From the NCBI GenBank assembly GCA_964593555.1, contig CAZQIC010000007.1:1-64000 (forward strand): a stretch of DNA of 64,000 bases. Reading direction: 5' to 3'. Shown here in pieces: positions 29,201 through 38,137 of this stretch. The translations under genes and the position numbers were made by a program. The notes beneath the pieces are model-generated. The model did no database searches. It was given only the letters and a program-made list of their open reading frames with translations, and was not told the origin of the DNA. The first letter of the stretch is position 1. Each line of letters opens with the position of its first letter. This DNA is from CAZQIC01 sp964593555 (GTDB lineage Bacteria > Bacteroidota > Bacteroidia > JAFLBG01).

Positions 29201-30916
29201 CAAATATGTCGACCATACCATTGCACCACTGTTATTGAATTTTGTAATGAACAAATCGCCAACCGATATCCAGCTGCCCAGCATTCCGCCGCCATTCATC
29301 GTTGATTGATAAAATGAAGAACCGCCTCCATTCATCAATGGAAAATTGGTTGAGTATGTTGGTCCGGTAATAAAAAGATTTCCCGCTGCATCCAAAGCAA
29401 GTGATTGACCAGAATCACCGCTGTTGCCACCTAAAAATGTTGACCACACACATGCTCCGGAATTGTTAAACTTTAAAATAAAAGCATCACCCGCAACATT
29501 TGATGAACCACCGCCAAATGCAGCCTGATTGTAGGCGCCTGCTAATGTTTGCAACGGAAAATTTATACGCCCTGCAAAACCGGTAACATAAATATTTCCG
29601 GCTGCGTCAGAGATAATATCAAATGCCCTGTCATAAGTTGTACTTCCGTAATAGGTAGCCCAAAGCCTGGTACCCGTATTAGAGAATTTTATAATACATA
29701 TATCAGCAATGCCAACTGCGCCGGTATTGGTGTTTTTATTGTATGCTCCTGCAAGTATTTGTGTTGGAAAATTACTGGAACTTGATGAACCTGTAACATA
29801 GACATTCCCAGCCGGGTCAGTAGTAATTGCTTCCGCCCTGTCATCGTTATCCCCACCGTAATACGTTGCCCATTGACGCACTCCATTATTATTAAACTTC
29901 ACAATAAAAATATCTACAGTGCCGGTACTTGTTCCCTGATAATGTGTTCCTGCATTAAGTGTTGGAAAAGTTGTAGAGTTGGTATATCCTGTAATGAAAA
30001 CATTTCCCATTTTATCTGTCGCAATTGCATTTGCGCCATCAAGTCCGCTGCCACCATAGCATGTCGACCATTTCAATTGAAGCGGAGGATCGATCACAAC
30101 TTCTTCTGAAGTATTATAATCTTCAAGCTGAAATGAAACTTCTTTGTTTTTTACAATATACTCTGAATGGATTTTATTTTGATAACCACCCTGGTAGCTA
30201 TAAAGGGCTCCTTCCTGTAACACGCCATTCTCTGTAGTTATTTTCACACTATTGCTTTCTTTTAATGACTCGAGACCAGTTGCGCCATCATAATTCATTT
30301 TTATCAATGATGGGTTGGCACCGGGATGTAAAATAAAATTGTGTTTTATATTGTTGTCGCCATCACAAATAAATTCCCAATCGATATTTGGATAGATGTT
30401 TTTGATTGTTACTTTTTTGTATGTCTTTACACCAATTATTCCCTGTGGGCAGTGGCCTAAAAAATAATTTACTTCACCGTCATCCACCTGTTCTTCTTTA
30501 ACAACATTTGACAGTTGAATATCTGATCCCGCCAAACTCACATCTACCCTGCTCCATGAATATTTTTTCTCTTTACCAATTGTGCTACTGATCAAACTCT
30601 CCACTTCTGTTTCCTCTTTTTCAATTGCTTTCATAAAAACATAGGTAAGCCCCTTATCAGTAATATAAAGATCCATGCCAGGCTTTGAGTTTTTGAAAAA
30701 AACCTGTTGAATTAAATTTCCCTGGTCGTCGATGAGTTGCCCTTTATTTTCAGTAAAACCATTTGCAACTTCATTGTCCTTTATTTGTTCTTTTACTTCA
30801 TTCGCCAATTGAGCATGATTACCTGCATAAGTATGGCTGTAATAGAATGTGAGAGCACAAACAAGACAAGCTAGCTTATAAAAAAAATATTGGGAGGAGG
30901 ATTTTTTCTGTTTCAC
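26246..30916 (-). CDS. giant SBBP/SprB-repeat surface protein, T9SS type B cargo
   Basis: A 1556-residue secreted protein, second of four giants in the window. Start is GTG at 30916 giving MKQKKSSSQYFFYKLACLVC, a signal peptide ending near TYAG. Parts: DUF7948-type N-domain (FTENKGQLIDDQGN), about eight SBBP-type blades (ATYYGGDNDDRAEAI, STYLGGSEMDGSEDM, STFYGGTGADIARGI), seven SprB-like repeats, a PKD-like domain with GCGPLCVNF, another PKD domain and CHU_C (FYIPNTFTPNADGLNDIF ... GHVSLVR). It is the first gene of the minus-strand run 26246-23358-20967, driven by the promoter at 30973-31004, and is divergent from the helical-protein gene at 31098. Confidence 0.9.
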   Translation of the reverse strand: MKQKKSSSQYFFYKLACLVCALTFYYSHTYAGNHAQLANEVKEQIKDNEVANGFTENKGQLIDDQGNLIQQVFFKNSKPGMDLYITDKGLTYVFMKAIEKEETEVESLISSTIGKEKKYSWSRVDVSLAGSDIQLSNVVKEEQVDDGEVNYFLGHCPQGIIGVKTYKKVTIKNIYPNIDWEFICDGDNNIKHNFILHPGANPSLIKMNYDGATGLESLKESNSVKITTENGVLQEGALYSYQGGYQNKIHSEYIVKNKEVSFQLEDYNTSEEVVIDPPLQLKWSTCYGGSGLDGANAIATDKMGNVFITGYTNSTTFPTLNAGTHYQGTSTGTVDIFIVKFNNNGVRQWATYYGGDNDDRAEAITTDPAGNVYVTGSSSSSNFPTQILAGAYNKNTNTGAVGIADICIIKFSNTGTRLWATYYGSTTYDRAFDIISDAAGNIYVTGFAGRINFPLQTLAGAYNQAAFGGGSSNVAGDAFILKFNNSGACVWSTFLGGNSGDSGQSLALDAAGNLFITGPTYSTNFPLMNGGGSSFYQSTMNGGGMLGSWISVGDLFITKFNNSGAMVWSTYLGGSEMDGSEDMVIDSKGDVFVVGASASSLDFPLLNPGSGAYFQSTYGGGTLRGDVALLKFTNSGTLLWSTFYGGTGADIARGICIDPCDNFYVTGFVGGAGFPTYNPGWGYFQGGFGGNMDAFVAGFNDNCVWQWGTTFGGFGYECGENLALDLKGNLFVTGKMSSGATANPGSGAYFQAGSAGSDDALIAKFTPRPMLFNNTVTPTKCIGSAGGTATINVVGGIAPYLYTWSNGQSAQTATNLSSGIYTATVSDQNCSIDTTSFIITAPLPLLAFVPAQTNLSCNGAKTGSATAAALGGTGAYTYNWQTSPVQQNVTATALSVGTWSVIITDANGCTAVKAINITEPPLLTVTAPQISGILCKGGNNGMASANVTGGVAGYNYSWQTNPPQSNSIATGLTAGTFSVVVTDANNCTSIATVNITEPSELVPNSITTDATCGVANGVAGVVPSGGSSPYSYLWNNGNTAASLMGITAGNYSLTISDRNGCSVNATITVSNTGLPAIAVTTTSVNCFGNNTGSIATMVSSGTSPYSYSWSNSLNTSTVSSLAAGIYSLTVTDVNGCVSTTTITVTEPAIITSTINTQSVLCNGGSSGSATIIISGGTIPYSYSWSNGNNSNSINNVIASNYNITITDGNGCTHQSAVQVTEPSLIRVDVAGASVCSGATTQLSSAVTGGMPGYNYFWSSGQNSPVANGIAGGLYTLTVVDANGCSGIGTASISTLPLPDVSFVADNESGCGPLCVNFTNTTSAINAVWDLGNGNSSFTNNPTNCYTETGSYNVSLTITDNNGCSNTLTKNNFITVHPDPAAHFIFNPHAATILDPTLHFTDQSVGAAFWNWSFGDIANSSASVQHPSFTYPSDTGSYQVTLSVINEFGCRASYSDIITIKTDYIFYIPNTFTPNADGLNDIFSPVVTGIDGTEYDLYIFDRWGDIIFHSDSPIVGWDGRANVGNATAQQDVYVWKILTNDVNGKRHNYTGHVSLVR
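26667..26727. repeat. 61-bp exact repeat, copy B (inside PKD-coding DNA)
   Basis: Identical to 23779-23839 and at the equivalent position of the adjacent gene. The two copies are 2888 bases apart in direct orientation. Confidence 0.85.
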
Positions 30917-30972
30917 GCTTAGTTTTTTTTATTAACTTTTTTTAACTTGATTTGCATACTTTACTGATATTT

Positions 30973-31004
30973 CAAATCTAACAGGAGAGTGGTTTTGTTA
31001 CAAT
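30973..31004 (-). promoter_or_regulatory. promoter of the 26246-20967 secreted-protein run
   Basis: On the minus strand: ATTG (31004-31001), a 20-base spacer, then TAGATTTG (30980-30973), close to TTTG-N20-TAnnTTTG. It precedes the GTG at 30916 by 56 bases, leaving a leader of about 50 bases. Confidence 0.65.
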
Positions 31005-31097
31005 TGAAACGCATATTAAAATAACATCCGCAAATTAAATTTTTATCTGTAAATTATTGATTTTCAATATTTTACGTAAAACAAAATAATACGCTAC

Positions 31098-32627
31098 ATG
31101 AACGATGACAAATTATTTTTGTTGATCCATTCACTTACTAAGGCCGAGAAAGTGCACCTGAAAAAGTATCATCTCACTTCTTCATTAAAATCAGACAGCA
31201 AGCACACCATTTTATACACGCTGCTGGATAAGATGCAGGAGTATGATGATGAAAAAATTCATGAAAAACTAAAAGCTAAAGTGAACATGAAATTTTTACC
31301 TCAGCTTAAAAAACTCTTACATAATATCATTATAAAATCACTGATAGAATACAATCAAACAATTTCAATCGATAACCAGTTAAGCAGCTTATTAATGGAA
31401 GCTGATATTTTAAGTCGAAAATTGCTTTATAAAGATTTACTTAAAACATTGAATAAGGCAGAGACACTTGCACTTACTCATGAAAAATACAGTCAGCTGA
31501 CACAGATCATTGATCTGAAAAAGAAAAATTTCTTTTCTACCGCTGATGAAAAACTCTCACCAGGGGATTGGAAACAGCTTGAAGAACAGGAAAGGGAGAT
31601 CGCGGAAAAAATAAAAAATAAGCATTTGTATGAACACATTTTATACGATTGTTTTTGGTGCCTGAATGCCGGTATGACTATTAATAAGACAGAAGCACTC
31701 AAAAAAATTGCATCGCTTAAAACCAGTAATTACCTAAAAGACAGCAGCCTTGCTCTTACTACCGAAGCCCGCTATGCTTTTTATCAGAGTAATATGATGC
31801 TTGCACTTCACGATAACGATCATCGTTTATATTATGACTATATAGAAAAAATAATTTCTCTTTTAGAAAAAAACAAATTGCTGCTTACCGAAAAACCATA
31901 TGGTTATTTGGATATGCTAGCGAACCGGGCAAACGCCTCATCCTTTTTACAAAAAGATGAAGTATTTTTTGAAACCATTAAGAAGATTCGCTCTTTTCCA
32001 TCAACAATTCCGGAAGCGGATATTCCCCTTGTAAATATGCGCGTGTTTTGTTACGCGGAAGGCATGGAGTTTTTTTATTTGTGCAAGAATGGATATTTCA
32101 AAAAAGCGTTGGAGCAATTACCACAGTTGATCAAGGGGTTAAACACATTTAAAACTCAATTGGATACGGCCAACAAAAAAATATTCCGTCATATCATTTC
32201 GCTCGTTTATTTTTCCAATGGCAGGTTTAAGGAAGCACTCATATGGCAGAACATTCTCATTAATGAAGAAAATACGACTGCCCTACGGTACGATATTGAT
32301 GTGATCACAAGACTGCTGAACATTATTGTTCATTGCGAACTCAACAACTGGGAATTGGTCCCCGGATTAGTTAAAGCATATAAAAAACACATTGAGAATA
32401 CCGGCCATAAATATGAAATGGTATTGGTGATAATAAAACATTTGGAGTCCCTGATAATTAACGGAGAGAATCTTTATAAGGAAAAAAGATTTTTTACTGC
32501 CCTTGCTGAAAAGCTAAACCCCATCCTACAAGATCCCGCTGAAAAGAGAATGTTAAATACATTTAATGCAGCATGGTGGTTAGAAAGTAAAATTAAGGAA
32601 ACAACTATGGAGAATGCATCAAAATAA
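31098..32627 (+). CDS. ~500-aa helical repeat protein (family member 2 of 3)
   Basis: A 509-residue soluble helical protein without signal peptide. It opens DDKLFLLIHSLTKAEKVHLK, then a helix pair ending MKFLPQLKKLLHNIIIKSLI. The body has about 10-12 amphipathic helices in TPR-like style, and it ends LNPILQDPAEKRMLNTFNAAW then WLESKI. The protein at 38138 has the same start (LFELIKSMTMSEKRYFK) and end (IMKDPYERGAMEYFDFIS then WLESKI), so the two are paralogues. Both are divergent from a giant SBBP/SprB gene, here with 181 bases between. That repeated pairing suggests the protein works with, or controls, the giant surface protein; this is inference. Confidence 0.75.
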   Translation: MNDDKLFLLIHSLTKAEKVHLKKYHLTSSLKSDSKHTILYTLLDKMQEYDDEKIHEKLKAKVNMKFLPQLKKLLHNIIIKSLIEYNQTISIDNQLSSLLMEADILSRKLLYKDLLKTLNKAETLALTHEKYSQLTQIIDLKKKNFFSTADEKLSPGDWKQLEEQEREIAEKIKNKHLYEHILYDCFWCLNAGMTINKTEALKKIASLKTSNYLKDSSLALTTEARYAFYQSNMMLALHDNDHRLYYDYIEKIISLLEKNKLLLTEKPYGYLDMLANRANASSFLQKDEVFFETIKKIRSFPSTIPEADIPLVNMRVFCYAEGMEFFYLCKNGYFKKALEQLPQLIKGLNTFKTQLDTANKKIFRHIISLVYFSNGRFKEALIWQNILINEENTTALRYDIDVITRLLNIIVHCELNNWELVPGLVKAYKKHIENTGHKYEMVLVIIKHLESLIINGENLYKEKRFFTALAEKLNPILQDPAEKRMLNTFNAAWWLESKIKETTMENASK

Positions 32628-32701
32628 AATCCTGATGCGTCTCCCTCGTTTAATCAAACAATTTAAAAATAGAATCCCCCCCCCATTTAAAATGAGAGAC
32701 G

Positions 32702-33010
32702 CTATTGTTCATCAACCTGCGCCACTGCCGCTTGCTTTTTAACACAATCGGGACACATGTCAATGGCTGTTTGATCGTTGCGGGAATTACCTTTACAAAT
32801 ACCAACATGTCGAGCTTTTGTCCATGTTCCACTCAGATCATCCAAAACAGTTTGCGGTGAACATCTTAACGATGTCAGACATCCGGAAATCAAAAATGTT
32901 CCTGCTGCAGCCTGAACCTCACCCTGAATAGTCAGTTTTTCCTGATCACTAATGGTGGTAATAAAACTTTTTACTTCAATATGGTCCAATGTTAGTTTAT
33001 TCTTTTTCAT
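32702..33010 (-). CDS. candidate RiPP precursor with pinensin-like leader
   Basis: A 102-residue peptide. The first 20 residues, MKKNKLTLDHIEVKSFITTI, match the leader style of pinensin-family lanthipeptide precursors of Bacteroidota (KKxLxLdxLxVkSFvT). The rest holds five Cys (44, 50, 72, 86, 89; the last two as CPDC) and many Ser/Thr, fitting a modified core. There is no clear Gly-Gly cleavage site. No lanthionine synthetase, protease or transporter gene lies nearby, so either the maturation enzymes are elsewhere or the peptide is not lanthionine-modified. The similar leader at 63496 supports a real family. It sits alone between two plus/minus gene pairs. Confidence 0.6.
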   Translation of the reverse strand: MKKNKLTLDHIEVKSFITTISDQEKLTIQGEVQAAAGTFLISGCLTSLRCSPQTVLDDLSGTWTKARHVGICKGNSRNDQTAIDMCPDCVKKQAAVAQVDEQ

Positions 33011-33142
33011 GTGACTTTTTATTTTCTATTTATAAACTTTATTAGTGCAATTTATAGCTTGTGAGTCGTGACGCCAAGACAAAAAATCTCCTTTATTAAT
33101 AGTCTGATTCTGTTTTGATAAAAATTAATTCGAAAATAATTT

Positions 33143-36100
33143 TCAACGCAACAAATTTACATGGCCTACATATCTGTGTTTGTTATTGAGCACATCAACC
33201 AGGTTCAACTTCCAAACGTATACATCCTGCTGTACAATTGTTCCATTTATTGTTCCGTCCCAGCCCTGCCTGGGATTTGTTATTTTGTAAATTAAATCGC
33301 CCCAACGATTGTATATCAATAACTCATAATTTTCTACATCTACCCCTACGCCCATTGGAATAAAAATATCATTCTTACTGTCGCCATTAGGAGTAAATGT
33401 ATTAGGGACATAGATCACATAATCCGGATCTATTTTTATTATCTCAGAAACAGTTGCTTCACAACCAAACTCGTTAGTAACTGTGAGAAGCACCTCATAG
33501 CTTCCGGTATTGCTATATGTGTAGCTTGGGTTTTGTAATAATGATGCGGATCCTGTTACATCGCCAAAGTTCCATTGCCAAGCAGTTGCACCTGTTGACA
33601 GATCAGTAAAATAAATAGTAGGATTAAGAATTGTTGCTGGTTGTGGCGATGCAGAAAAGTTTGCTATCGGATTGGGATGGACCGTAATATAATTGTTTTG
33701 TGTTATTGTATTTGAACAACCGTTATTATCCGTAACTCTCAATGTAATATTATAACTACCCGAGTCTGTAAAACAATAATTAGCAGGGGAAACATTAGAT
33801 GTAGCAAGGTTATTTCCAAAATACCAGGTTAAAGAATTTGTATTTGGGGTGGCATTTATAAAATTAACACAAAGCGGTCCACAGCCCGAAACTTTATCAG
33901 CAGAAAAATTCACATTGGGCAATGCATAAACATCAACTGAAGAACTTGCGACAGACGAACAACCTTTGCTATCGGTTATGGTTACGGTATAAATTGTTTG
34001 ATTATTCACAGTAACAGTAATTGATTGCGCAATAGCATTATTGTTCCACAAATAATTATACCCCGGATTTCCGCCTGTAGCTCCGGCTGTAATAATCGCT
34101 TGTGAGCCCATACAAACAATTTGCGCGCCGGATATGTTTGCAACAACTTGTGTCGGCTCATTAATAATTATATTATTTATTTCCTTGGTACATCCATTAG
34201 CATCGGTTACAGTAACACTATAAACTCCTTGCAATAAATTGTTTGTTTGGAGACTTGGAGAATTATTACTCCACAAATAAGTATATGCTCCTGTTCCACC
34301 ATTAGCTATAACTGAGGCGCTACCACTATTTTCCCCAAAACAATTTGCATCAACAGTATTTACAACACCCGATATTGCGGAAGGTTGCGTTATGGTAACA
34401 CTCGCTGTTGAATTACACCCATCTGCATCAGAAATTGTTACAGTATAACCAGACGCACATAACCCATTGGCTCCGGCAGTGTTTTGTCCATTCGTCCAAC
34501 TGTAATTGTAAGGACCATTACCTCCAACTGCAACAGCATTGGCTGTGCCATCACATAAGGCATTGCAGCTTGTATTATTTGTTACATTCGCTTGTGCAAC
34601 TACTCCATTTAAATTATTAATACTTACTACATCAATAGCAGTACATCCGTTTGCATCAGTTATGGTTACAGTATAAACACCTTGTGCAATATTATTGTTC
34701 AATGCTGATACGACTCCATTACTCCATAAATAATTATAAGCCGGTGTTCCTCCATTCACAATAATATTTGCCGAGCCATTCGCCTGGTTGCAATGTGCAT
34801 CAACAGTTGCAGTGTTAGTTATTATTGCGTTGGGTTCCAAAATATTAATATTTCCATTTGCAGTACATCCATTTCCATCAGTAATAGTAACTGAATAAAT
34901 TCCAGCTACCAATGAAGTTGCGTGAGCATTTACTTGTTGGTTGCTCCATACATAATTGTAATTCCCAACTCCCCCGTTGCCAACAGATGTCGCGCTTCCG
35001 GTTGCGGTTGAATTACAAAGCGCATCCGCACCAATAATATTCACTCCAATCTGCGTAGGCTCTGGAACGCTTACTGGTAAAGTAATTGCAACGCATCCAT
35101 AGTTATCGGTAACCGTAACTGTGTAATTTCCGCTTTGAAGATTTGATGCAGAAATTGTATTACTACCATTACTCCAAGAGAAAGTATACGGTTGGGTCCC
35201 GCCATTCGAAAACGCATTAGCAACCCCATTATTTCCGCCATAACAGGAAACAGAATTTGACAACACAGCGTTAGCTGTTAATAAAGGTGGTTCAGTTACA
35301 CTAACTGTCGCTGTTGAAACACAACTATTATTATCTGTTACTGTTACAGTGTAAACAGTATTCGGGCTAAACCCTGTTGAAGATGAAGTAATACTTCCGT
35401 TGCTCCAAGCATAACCAAAAGGTCCATTCCCAAATGAGCCTACGGTAGCTCCACCATTATTTAATCCAAAACAAGTTATATTGTCTACTACAGTTATAAC
35501 TGCCAATGGAGAACTAGCTGTTATGTAATTAACCATAGTAATTGAGTCTGTACCACAAGGCGTTTTAACAACCAATTTTACATTGTATGATCCGTTATTA
35601 GCATATGATATGCCAGTTGGGTTTTGTAATGTTGAACTCGTTACTACTGCACCCGGAAAACTCCAAAACCATTTAGCGCTATCATCATCGCAAAGCACAC
35701 TCAAATCAGTAAAATTAATTGGGGCATTTCTACAAGGCGTTTGATCAGATACAGAAAATGCCGGCGCAACAGTATTGTTTCCACAGCTAAAACCACAAAT
35801 ACTAAACACAACAGCATCAAATGATCCGCCGCCAAATGCAGTTTGGTCTGCACCCCCTGTAACAGGGAATCCGGGCTTCACTCCGCCCGTTCCGTATAGT
35901 GTGTAATTATCAGGGCCAAGCGCTATTGGATGTCCAACAAATAATCCACCAACTCCCGGCCTGTCCTCATGGCCGGGTCCACCAATGTATGTATCGCATA
36001 TTGGCACACCAGTAGAGTTATCAAATTTACTTATACCAAAATCTTCTCGGTTAACTGTGGTACTTGCATTTTGTTGTTGATAAGAACACGATGTAATATT

Positions 36101-38014
36101 AGGCAATGCATCATCGTACACTCCTGTCATCATATATACTATGTCATTTTTTTTGTCTATTGTAACGCCATACCCTTCAATCGGGTTAATTCCTTTATAA
36201 TAACATGTAGACCATATCATGCTCCCATTTGTTCTGTCCAATTTTGTTAAATATGCTGTTGCAATTGAAGCACGTGATGTTAGATAAGCTCCTGCCGTAG
36301 TAGGAAAAGCTGGCACGCTTTGTCCCGCGAAGGCATTAATTATGATACCCGTAACAGTAGCATCCCCAACCTGATTAGTTGCAACACCTAAACCATACAC
36401 CGATCCGCCGCCTCCGAGATATGTTGCCCAAATTCTTGCACCTGCTCCACTTAGTTTTACAATTGTAGCGTTGCCATTTCCTGCCATTGCAGGTTGAGCG
36501 TTACCGGGTGTAGTTGGGAAAGTCAGTGACGTAGTGCGTCCAACAATAACAACATTGTCAGAGGCATCAACATCCAGGTCAGCAACTTCCTCTAAACTTA
36601 GTGTCGCGCTTCCATTTGCATGATTACCTCCTCCTCCATAATATGTTGACCATACCACCGAGGTGCCGGTGCTATTTATTCTAAAAATTAATTCATCAGC
36701 GCTTCCGCCGCCAAAAACAGGTTGAAAAGCACCTGCTGTTGTAGGAAAAGTATTTGCACCATATCCACCTACAACAACATCCCCGTTACTGAATAATCCA
36801 ATACAAGTTCCCTTTTCTAAAGCAGCACCTCCATAGTATGTTGACCATACTCTCGCTCCTGTATTAGAAAATTTAGCGACCACAATATCTTCATTTCCAC
36901 CAAGTACAAATTGAATGGCTCCTGCTGTTGCCATCCCTGTTGATGCAAAACTTCCAACAAAATAAGTTTCTCCAGCAGCATTTGTAACCACATCATAACC
37001 ATAATCAGCTCCTATCCCGCCAAAATATGTAGAATAAATAAGTGCGCCTGTAGTACCGTTAAATTTGGAAATAAAAGCATCTGAGTTTCCGCCAAATACA
37101 TTTTGGAATGGCCCGGCGGAAAGAGGAAAATTTGGAGATACACATTGACCCGTAATCACAACATCTCCGTTGGAAGAAGTAGAAATTCCGGAACCAATAT
37201 CTGCTGCGCCGCCTCCGACAAATGTTGTCCAGGGATCGATCACTAATGTGAAATCCCTGTTATAATCAAAAACATTAAAACCAATAGTTGTTCCATCAAT
37301 ATCGGTATCCAGCAATTTATAACTGCATTTTACATCAATAATTTTTCCATCAATATTCTGATACACCCTCGGCATTTTTTCTTCAATTTCACCTATGCTG
37401 GTTGTTATCTTAATACTATTTTCTTTTACCTCCAATTGATCTGCACCCTTATAATGCAAACGTATAACGCGTGGGTCTCCCTTCGGTAAAATAATAAAAT
37501 CATACTTGATTGAATTATTTGCACCACCTGAATAGGTAACATCAATATTGTTATAAATACCTTTTACCGTAAGCCCGTTGAATGCTTTAACATTTAATAA
37601 TCCATCCCGATTTTTTTCATTATAGTAATTATAGATGCCGGAATTCCCCGCAGTGTATTCAATCCTGGAATTTACATTTGCGTTTAAAAATTCAACATTC
37701 ACTCTATGGCCATTCAAAAATTCTTTGCTCCCTAACTCCATTTCGTCCTCAACTTCCTTGGTTTTTTGTATGAGCACCATACTGATGCCCGTATTTCTCA
37801 CGAAAAAATATCCTCCTTCAAGTTTTGTAAAACATTGAACTTCGGGCACGATGTTTCCTTCTGCATCCTCAAGTTGTCCTTTGTTTTCTATAAATAAAGG
37901 CGAATTTTTTTGAGATGGGCTTAAAGCAGAAGTGCCTGCGAAAAATGAAGAATGAAAGAACAATACGAGTACGACTACTAAATAATATTTTGAGGGGATG
38001 CATGGAGTTTTCAT
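33143..38014 (-). CDS. giant SBBP/SprB-repeat surface protein, T9SS type B cargo
   Basis: A 1623-residue secreted protein, third giant. I start it at the ATG at 38014 (MKTPCIPSKYYLVVVLVLFF), which gives a clean signal peptide; a TTG at 38050 is less likely. Parts: DUF7948-type N-domain (FIENKGQLEDAEGN), SBBP blades (STYFGGIGADYGYDV, STYYGGAALEKGTCI, ATYLGGGGSVYGLGV), PKD (WFWSFPGAVVTSST), seven SprB-like repeats, PKD with GCGPLCVNF, a second PKD, and CHU_C ending GHVNLLR. Repeats 4 and 5 match those of the 13491 protein in order and wording (HCNQ...; SCN..CDG...), so those two genes descend from one. Divergent from the helical-protein gene at 38138. Confidence 0.9.
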   Translation of the reverse strand: MKTPCIPSKYYLVVVLVLFFHSSFFAGTSALSPSQKNSPLFIENKGQLEDAEGNIVPEVQCFTKLEGGYFFVRNTGISMVLIQKTKEVEDEMELGSKEFLNGHRVNVEFLNANVNSRIEYTAGNSGIYNYYNEKNRDGLLNVKAFNGLTVKGIYNNIDVTYSGGANNSIKYDFIILPKGDPRVIRLHYKGADQLEVKENSIKITTSIGEIEEKMPRVYQNIDGKIIDVKCSYKLLDTDIDGTTIGFNVFDYNRDFTLVIDPWTTFVGGGAADIGSGISTSSNGDVVITGQCVSPNFPLSAGPFQNVFGGNSDAFISKFNGTTGALIYSTYFGGIGADYGYDVVTNAAGETYFVGSFASTGMATAGAIQFVLGGNEDIVVAKFSNTGARVWSTYYGGAALEKGTCIGLFSNGDVVVGGYGANTFPTTAGAFQPVFGGGSADELIFRINSTGTSVVWSTYYGGGGNHANGSATLSLEEVADLDVDASDNVVIVGRTTSLTFPTTPGNAQPAMAGNGNATIVKLSGAGARIWATYLGGGGSVYGLGVATNQVGDATVTGIIINAFAGQSVPAFPTTAGAYLTSRASIATAYLTKLDRTNGSMIWSTCYYKGINPIEGYGVTIDKKNDIVYMMTGVYDDALPNITSCSYQQQNASTTVNREDFGISKFDNSTGVPICDTYIGGPGHEDRPGVGGLFVGHPIALGPDNYTLYGTGGVKPGFPVTGGADQTAFGGGSFDAVVFSICGFSCGNNTVAPAFSVSDQTPCRNAPINFTDLSVLCDDDSAKWFWSFPGAVVTSSTLQNPTGISYANNGSYNVKLVVKTPCGTDSITMVNYITASSPLAVITVVDNITCFGLNNGGATVGSFGNGPFGYAWSNGSITSSSTGFSPNTVYTVTVTDNNSCVSTATVSVTEPPLLTANAVLSNSVSCYGGNNGVANAFSNGGTQPYTFSWSNGSNTISASNLQSGNYTVTVTDNYGCVAITLPVSVPEPTQIGVNIIGADALCNSTATGSATSVGNGGVGNYNYVWSNQQVNAHATSLVAGIYSVTITDGNGCTANGNINILEPNAIITNTATVDAHCNQANGSANIIVNGGTPAYNYLWSNGVVSALNNNIAQGVYTVTITDANGCTAIDVVSINNLNGVVAQANVTNNTSCNALCDGTANAVAVGGNGPYNYSWTNGQNTAGANGLCASGYTVTISDADGCNSTASVTITQPSAISGVVNTVDANCFGENSGSASVIANGGTGAYTYLWSNNSPSLQTNNLLQGVYSVTVTDANGCTKEINNIIINEPTQVVANISGAQIVCMGSQAIITAGATGGNPGYNYLWNNNAIAQSITVTVNNQTIYTVTITDSKGCSSVASSSVDVYALPNVNFSADKVSGCGPLCVNFINATPNTNSLTWYFGNNLATSNVSPANYCFTDSGSYNITLRVTDNNGCSNTITQNNYITVHPNPIANFSASPQPATILNPTIYFTDLSTGATAWQWNFGDVTGSASLLQNPSYTYSNTGSYEVLLTVTNEFGCEATVSEIIKIDPDYVIYVPNTFTPNGDSKNDIFIPMGVGVDVENYELLIYNRWGDLIYKITNPRQGWDGTINGTIVQQDVYVWKLNLVDVLNNKHRYVGHVNLLR

Positions 38015-38137
38015 ACCACCTAACTTATTCAATACCCTAACATGGTTCAAGTAACTTTTACAACTTTATTAATTATCTGTCTGAAGAATAATTATAGTAA
38101 TTGCCATTTTTGAAATAAAAAGCTTATTTTTGATTAA

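Noticed and set aside
32676..32684. Run of nine C as a phase-variation switch
   Set aside because: It lies beyond the stop of the leader-peptide gene and outside any promoter or frame it could control.
13491..38014. Regularly repeated DNA that could look like a CRISPR or satellite array
   Set aside because: The period (about 220-230 bases) and wording match protein-level SprB repeats within long open frames; no short identical repeats with unique spacers.
38109..38132. Promoter for the helical-protein gene at 38138
   Set aside because: TTTG and TATTTTTG are only 12 bases apart and the second element is 5 bases from the ATG, so it does not fit the consensus spacing.
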